7,468 nt of DNA from Bacilli bacterium (lineage in GTDB: Bacteria > Bacillota_I > Bacilli_A > RF39 > UBA660). Made by a program: the position numbers and the translations under genes. This document shows, piece by piece, positions 5,737 through 7,468 of the stretch (positions are counted from its first letter, which is position 1; every line of letters starts with the position of its first letter). The notes below the pieces were generated by a model. It saw only the letters and a program-made list of their open reading frames with translations, was not told where the DNA came from and ran no database searches. The stretch spans positions 1-7,468 of the forward strand of contig CAKJXT010000053.1 in NCBI GenBank assembly GCA_918219625.1, in the 5' to 3' direction.

Positions 5737-6492
5737 ATTATCCAAACCACTTTTTTCTAACCTTGAAATTTGAGCTTGACTAATACCAATTTCTTCAGAT
5801 AATTCCATCTGAGTCTTACCAATAATATACCTCTGTAATAAAATATATTTTTCTTTATCCTTTAACTTCTTTAAAGCATCAGATAAAGCAATATGATAAT
5901 CAATTGGATAAAAATTACCCTTATTATCACTTAATTGATCAGCTAGATAAATAGTATCTCCGCCATCATTATAAATTGGTTCAAACATACTAACAGTATC
6001 TCTCATAGAATCCATTGCATTAACAACATCATATTCAGGTAATTCCAACTTCTTAGAAATCTCAGAAACACTAGGTTCTCTTCCTAAATCATTAGTAAGT
6101 TCTTCTTTAGCTTTTAAAGCCTTATAAGCAGTATCCTTAATACTACGAGCAATCCTAACACTATTATTATCACGTAAATACCGTTTAACTTCACCTAGTA
6201 TCATCGGAACCGCATATGTACTAAACATAACGCCATGACTTAAATCAAAATTATCAATTGCCTTAATTAAACCAACACAACCAACTTGAAATAAATCATC
6301 CATATTCTCAACTCTATTATTATACTTACGAAGAATACTTAAAACCAATTTCAAATTACCATTAATTAAATCATCTTTCGCAAACTTATCACCAGATTGA
6401 TATCTTTTAAAAAGTTCAATCATTTCTTCATTACTTAAAACCTTAATATTCGCAGTATTCACGCCACAAATCTCAACCTTATGACGTGCCAT
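5716..6492 (-). CDS. sigG: RNA polymerase sporulation sigma factor SigG
   Basis: Late forespore-specific sigma factor that directs RNA polymerase to spore-maturation genes after engulfment. The 258-residue protein matches Bacillus SigG (260) along its length. The diagnostic N-terminus ARHKVEICGV (2-11) is followed by NGNLKLVLS (44-52), region 2 with DDLFQVGCVGLIKAIDNFD (65-83), FSTYAVPMILGE (90-101) and RYLRDNN (104-110), then FEPIYNDGGD (170-179), and region 4.2 with the helix-turn-helix TQMELSEEIGISQAQISRLE (227-246). Asn44 aligns with the SigG-specific Asn45 of B. subtilis, reported to matter for the anti-sigma factor CsfB. The ATG at 6492 is the start: AAAGGAGA lies 10 bases before it, while an upstream in-frame ATG at 6513 overlaps that ribosome site. 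No clear SigF-type promoter was found in the 56-base gap. A perfect palindrome lies just upstream. It ends with TAG. Confidence 0.97.
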   Translation of the reverse strand: MARHKVEICGVNTANIKVLSNEEMIELFKRYQSGDKFAKDDLINGNLKLVLSILRKYNNRVENMDDLFQVGCVGLIKAIDNFDLSHGVMFSTYAVPMILGEVKRYLRDNNSVRIARSIKDTAYKALKAKEELTNDLGREPSVSEISKKLELPEYDVVNAMDSMRDTVSMFEPIYNDGGDTIYLADQLSDNKGNFYPIDYHIALSDALKKLKDKEKYILLQRYIIGKTQMELSEEIGISQAQISRLEKSGLDNLKKMID

Positions 6493-6511
6493 ATCAAAAA
6501 AATCTCCTTTC

Positions 6512-6527
6512 ATATCAATATTGATAT
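6512..6527. repeat. 16-bp perfect palindrome before the sigG ribosome binding site
   Basis: ATATCAATATTGATAT is a perfect inverted repeat ending two bases before the AAAGGAGA site of sigG. As RNA it could form a small 6-bp hairpin with a 4-base loop while leaving the ribosome site free; as DNA it has the look of a dimeric repressor operator. There is no U tract in the right place for a terminator in either direction. No regulator is identified and chance occurrence in AT-rich DNA is possible. Confidence 0.5.
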
Positions 6528-6548
6528 AAAAAGAGATTATATATTCAA

Positions 6549-7468
6549 TTAATGTTTTATATTGCTATTTTCAATAGCTAAAGGAGTTGGTCCAATAACA
6601 ACAACATTTTCTTCTTTAAAGTTAGGCTCCATGACTTCAATAAGTTTTAATGGATCTGATGGATCAGATTCATAATAAAATTCTGTAAATGGTGGAATGA
6701 CAATTACATTATCGCCATCCATAGTGCTAACATCTTTTACAGTGTATTTATCAGACACTACACTTTTAAAGAAGTACTTACCTTTACCACCTACAACGTG
6801 ATAAGTACTAGTACTTTTTTTATCATATGTTATATTATCTTGACCAAAAGTAGTATCTATAAAGAATATTCCTTTTTTATCATTGTTTCCTGGAAGAATA
6901 ACTAATGTTTCTCCTGATTTTTCAATAAAAATACATTCTTCTTGAAGAGGCATATTAAGCTTTCTATCACCAAATATTTCACTATATCTTTGTTTATTAG
7001 CGTCAAATTCCTTTTGAAAACTCAATAATTTTAAATAATTATCATACGAAACAGTACTAACATAATCTTTAGGTACAAAAGTTGAAGGCTCAAATCTATC
7101 TTCTCGTTCACCTTCAAAAGATATTACAGAACCACTATTTAATTTTCCCATATCTTTACCAGTATACATCTTATATAAAAGTTTTAAAACAGTATTATGG
7201 GCAACAACTAAAATATCATCATATTTACCAGATTCCATAGAAGCCTTCAAAGTTTTATCAAAACTTCTAACTCTTCTACTAACATCCACAATAGATTCAC
7301 CTTGTAAATATGGGATATACTCGCTATCATGTCCTTCTGACTTATAATCTTTTTTTAACTCTTTATTATATTTAACTTCATCTTGAAATTCACCAGCATT
7401 CACACTTTGAAACTGTAATCCTTGATCTATTTCACGTATATTTTTATCTTCAACAATTTCTATATCAA
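6549..7468 (-). CDS. Histidine phosphatase superfamily protein with cupin-like C-terminal domain, 5' end outside window
   Basis: The frame is open to the right edge, so the N-terminus, where the catalytic RHG motif belongs, is missing; 305 residues are visible. A GTG at 7403 is in frame but is not the start, because conserved sequence continues upstream of it: NIREIDQG (visible residues 9-16) matches the LREIDFG segment of the superfamily. PYLQGESIVDVSRRVRSF follows, then ILVVAHNTVL, with His90 as the second catalytic histidine; the usual H-G is H-N. After about residue 125 comes a second region, with a cupin-like part at about 219-285 (STYHVVGGKGKYFF, then GDNVIVIPPFTEFYYE). The metal-binding histidines of classical cupins are absent there, so it is more likely a ligand-binding or structural domain. 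The substrate is unknown; small-molecule phosphates, including sugar phosphates, are possible. The TAA stop lies 56 bases before sigG, with no convincing terminator. Confidence 0.8.
   Translation of the reverse strand, partial: DIEIVEDKNIREIDQGLQFQSVNAGEFQDEVKYNKELKKDYKSEGHDSEYIPYLQGESIVDVSRRVRSFDKTLKASMESGKYDDILVVAHNTVLKLLYKMYTGKDMGKLNSGSVISFEGEREDRFEPSTFVPKDYVSTVSYDNYLKLLSFQKEFDANKQRYSEIFGDRKLNMPLQEECIFIEKSGETLVILPGNNDKKGIFFIDTTFGQDNITYDKKSTSTYHVVGGKGKYFFKSVVSDKYTVKDVSTMDGDNVIVIPPFTEFYYESDPSDPLKLIEVMEPNFKEENVVVIGPTPLAIENSNIKH

Noticed and set aside
6493..6513. Earlier ATG for sigG, seven codons upstream
   Set aside because: The AAAGGAGA ribosome site lies inside those codons and serves the ATG at 6492, which also gives the standard SigG N-terminus.
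6564..6578. Hairpin GCTATT-GAA-AATAGC near the end of the phosphatase gene as a terminator
   Set aside because: It lies within the coding sequence and has no U tract after it, so it is not a credible intrinsic terminator.

Overview
The window comes from a low-GC, spore-forming (or spore-former-derived) Gram-positive bacterium of the Bacillota. The evidence is strong AT richness, a very clear forespore sigma factor SigG with a YlmC/YmxH-type PRC-barrel protein nearby, Shine-Dalgarno sites that match the Bacillota 16S tail (AGGAGG, GGTGG, GGTGAT), and intrinsic terminators with long U tracts. Tryptophan is TGG throughout and one gene ends in TGA, so the standard bacterial code fits and a Mycoplasma-type code does not. 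I cannot name the genus.

All ten genes lie on the minus strand, so transcription runs from the right edge to the left edge. In that order they are: (1) a histidine-phosphatase-superfamily gene with a cupin-like C-terminal domain, 5' end outside the window (7468-6549); (2) sigG (6492-5716); (3) a GT4 glycosyltransferase of the membrane glycolipid (LafB/CpoA/diglycosyl-DAG synthase) type (5691-4690); (4) a ylmC/ymxH-type gene (4645-4415); (5) a 187-residue protein of unknown function (4350-3787); (6) apbE, FAD:protein FMN transferase (3715-2726); (7) a NusG-domain-II (EetA-like) protein (2739-2386); (8) a Gx-transporter-family (EetB-like) membrane protein (2386-1889); (9) a small FMN-binding lipoprotein (1846-1361); (10) topA, DNA topoisomerase I, with its C-terminal part beyond the left edge (1265-1).

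The most interesting block is 3715-1361. Its four genes resemble a stripped-down flavin-based extracellular electron transfer (EET) cassette: a membrane-anchored flavinyltransferase, its probable substrate lipoprotein with a threonine flavinylation motif, and the two membrane proteins (NusG_II and Gx types) that accompany such systems in Gram-positives. The block is bounded by intrinsic terminators at about 3740-3766 and 1331-1367. It has no NADH dehydrogenase or demethylmenaquinone genes in view, so the electron donor is unknown. The first three genes overlap and are probably translationally coupled; the lipoprotein has its own RBS and a likely internal promoter.

The sigG-ylmC neighbourhood resembles the Bacillus/Clostridium arrangement, but a glycolipid glycosyltransferase with a good vegetative promoter of its own sits between the two. 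Several genes have a sigma-A-like -10 box only about 17-25 bases before the start codon, which predicts very short 5' leaders. No intergenic stretch exceeds about 80 bases. I saw no RNA genes, CRISPR, insertion sequences or transfer signatures.
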